Source: JBEICQ01 sp046297395
Lineage (GTDB): Bacteria > Bacteroidota > Bacteroidia > UBA4408
DNA: 6,855 nt
Direction of reading: 5' to 3'
NCBI GenBank assembly: GCA_046297395.1
Contig: JBKCNM010000037.1
Coordinates: 1-6,855 of the forward strand
Shown here: positions 6,424-6,855 of the stretch, piece after piece
How positions within the stretch are numbered: position 1 is the first letter of the stretch
How the letters are laid out: each line of letters begins with the position of its first letter
The notes under the pieces: model-generated
What the model was told of the DNA's origin: nothing
What the model saw: the letters and a program-made list of their open reading frames with translations, nothing else
Database searches by the model: none
Position numbers and translations under genes: made by a program

Positions 6424-6462
6424 TGTCAACTAATCAATTAATGGACCTCAAACTCCAGAAAC

Positions 6463-6855
6463 ATGGCTACAAAAAAGTCAGCTAAAGCAGCTCCTAAGAA
6501 AGCTGCGAAAAAGCCAGCCGCTAAAAAAGCCGCTGCCAAGAAGCCTGCCGCTAAAAAAGCTGCAGCAAAGAAAACCACCAAGAAGGCTGCTCCTAAAAAA
6601 GCAGCTGCAAAAAAAACAACAGCCAAGAAAGCTGCTCCTAAAAAAGCTGCTAAGAAGGCTGTGAAGAAAGCTGTTGCCAAGAAAGCCGCTCCTAAACAAG
6701 CAGCTGCCAAAAAAACAACCGCCAAGAAACAAGCCGCTCCTAAAAAAGCTGCTGCCAAGAAAACAGCCAAGAAAGCTGCTCCTAAACAAGCTGCTGCAAA
6801 CAAGGCTGCCCCTAAGAAAGCTGCTGCTAAGAAAGCTGCCCCTAAGCGTAAAGCC
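6463..6855 (+). CDS. Histone H1-like Lys/Ala/Pro repeat DNA-binding protein, cut by the right edge
   Basis: The frame opens with ATG at 6463 and stays open for 131 codons to the window end. The protein begins MATKKSAKAAPKK. It is about 41% Ala and 38% Lys, with Pro, Thr and Gln filling the rest and no acidic or aromatic residue. The motif AAPK occurs eight times within a loose repeat of the form KKAAPKKAAAKKT. Such tails resemble eukaryotic linker-histone H1 tails and the bacterial proteins Hc1/Hc2 and AlgP, which bind and compact DNA non-specifically. By composition this one should bind DNA or RNA in the nucleoid. A folded domain could still follow beyond the edge. The DNA is also repetitive, built from AAGAAAGCTGCTCCTAAA-like units, so repeat number may vary between strains. 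No Shine-Dalgarno is visible before the ATG. The long Phe/Ala/Leu-rich antisense frame is an artefact of the repeat. Confidence 0.85.
   Translation, partial: MATKKSAKAAPKKAAKKPAAKKAAAKKPAAKKAAAKKTTKKAAPKKAAAKKTTAKKAAPKKAAKKAVKKAVAKKAAPKQAAAKKTTAKKQAAPKKAAAKKTAKKAAPKQAAANKAAPKKAAAKKAAPKRKA

Larger units (their letters stand above)
5866..6462. other. 597-nt intergenic region between divergent accA and the histone-like gene
   Basis: No convincing gene is present on either strand. The left part (about 5911-6060) is near 50% GC, similar to the coding DNA nearby, yet all readings are short or broken, so it may be decayed coding sequence. From about 6120 to 6460 the DNA drops to roughly 30% GC with A and T runs, as expected for promoter DNA. 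It includes a small hairpin CGCTG-TCTG-CAGCG (5946-5959), the nested inverted repeat at 6063-6119, palindromes at 6245-6262 and 6331-6341, and candidate promoters near each end. The functional content is unproven. Confidence 0.6.

Noticed and set aside
6441..6485. 14-codon plus-strand frame (MDLKLQKHGYKKVS) overlapping the histone-like start
   Set aside because: Short, no ribosome-binding site, and in a different frame; could be a leader peptide but nothing supports it beyond an ATG.
6438..6803. Minus-strand frames rich in Phe, Ala and Leu opposite the histone-like gene
   Set aside because: They are the reverse reading of AAG/AAA and GCT codons in the repeat; the apparent membrane-like composition is an artefact.
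6463..6855. Repeat array considered as a CRISPR or tandem satellite
   Set aside because: There are no constant repeats with unique spacers; the repetition follows a Lys/Ala/Pro codon pattern in one open frame.

Overview
The window looks like an ordinary chromosomal stretch of a Bacteroidota (Bacteroidetes) genome. The evidence is a DUF4292-family lipoprotein next to a TPR lipoprotein and an EnvC-like protein, the AccA sequence type (SPESCSSILWRSWE motif), the near absence of Shine-Dalgarno sequences, and a TAnnTTTG-type -7 element upstream of accA. I saw no rRNA, tRNA, CRISPR array, insertion sequence or phage gene.

Layout. Six genes lie head to tail on the minus strand (transcribed from about 5865 down to 1), and one gene is on the plus strand at the right edge. 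In transcription order the minus-strand genes are: accA (acetyl-CoA carboxylase carboxyltransferase alpha subunit, complete); an 89-nt gap holding a stem-loop; dut (dUTPase); a sugar-1-phosphate nucleotidyltransferase with a left-handed beta-helix tail; a TPR lipoprotein; a DUF4292 lipoprotein; and the N-terminal third or more of an EnvC-like murein hydrolase activator that runs off the left edge. From dut to envC the genes are almost continuous: an 18-nt gap, then overlaps of 4 nt (TTGA), 1 nt (TAATG) and 20 nt. This indicates one transcription unit with probable translational coupling. The TPR gene uses a TTG start.

To the right of accA is a 597-nt intergenic region (5866-6462). It is near 50% GC at its accA-side end and strongly AT-rich further on. 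It contains several short inverted repeats and candidate promoters for the two divergent genes. At 6463 a plus-strand gene begins for a Lys/Ala/Pro repeat protein resembling eukaryotic histone H1 tails. It is still open at the right edge after 131 codons.

How the genes fit together. accA (fatty acid synthesis), the nucleotidyltransferase (activated sugars for surface glycans), two lipoproteins and the EnvC-like protein (peptidoglycan hydrolysis during division) all serve the cell envelope. dut is housekeeping nucleotide-pool sanitation. The least understood members are the DUF4292 lipoprotein, whose N-terminal part has a LolB-like sequence pattern, and its TPR neighbour. I found no convincing evidence of a new defence system, mobile element or catalytic novelty. 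The observations below are graded accordingly.
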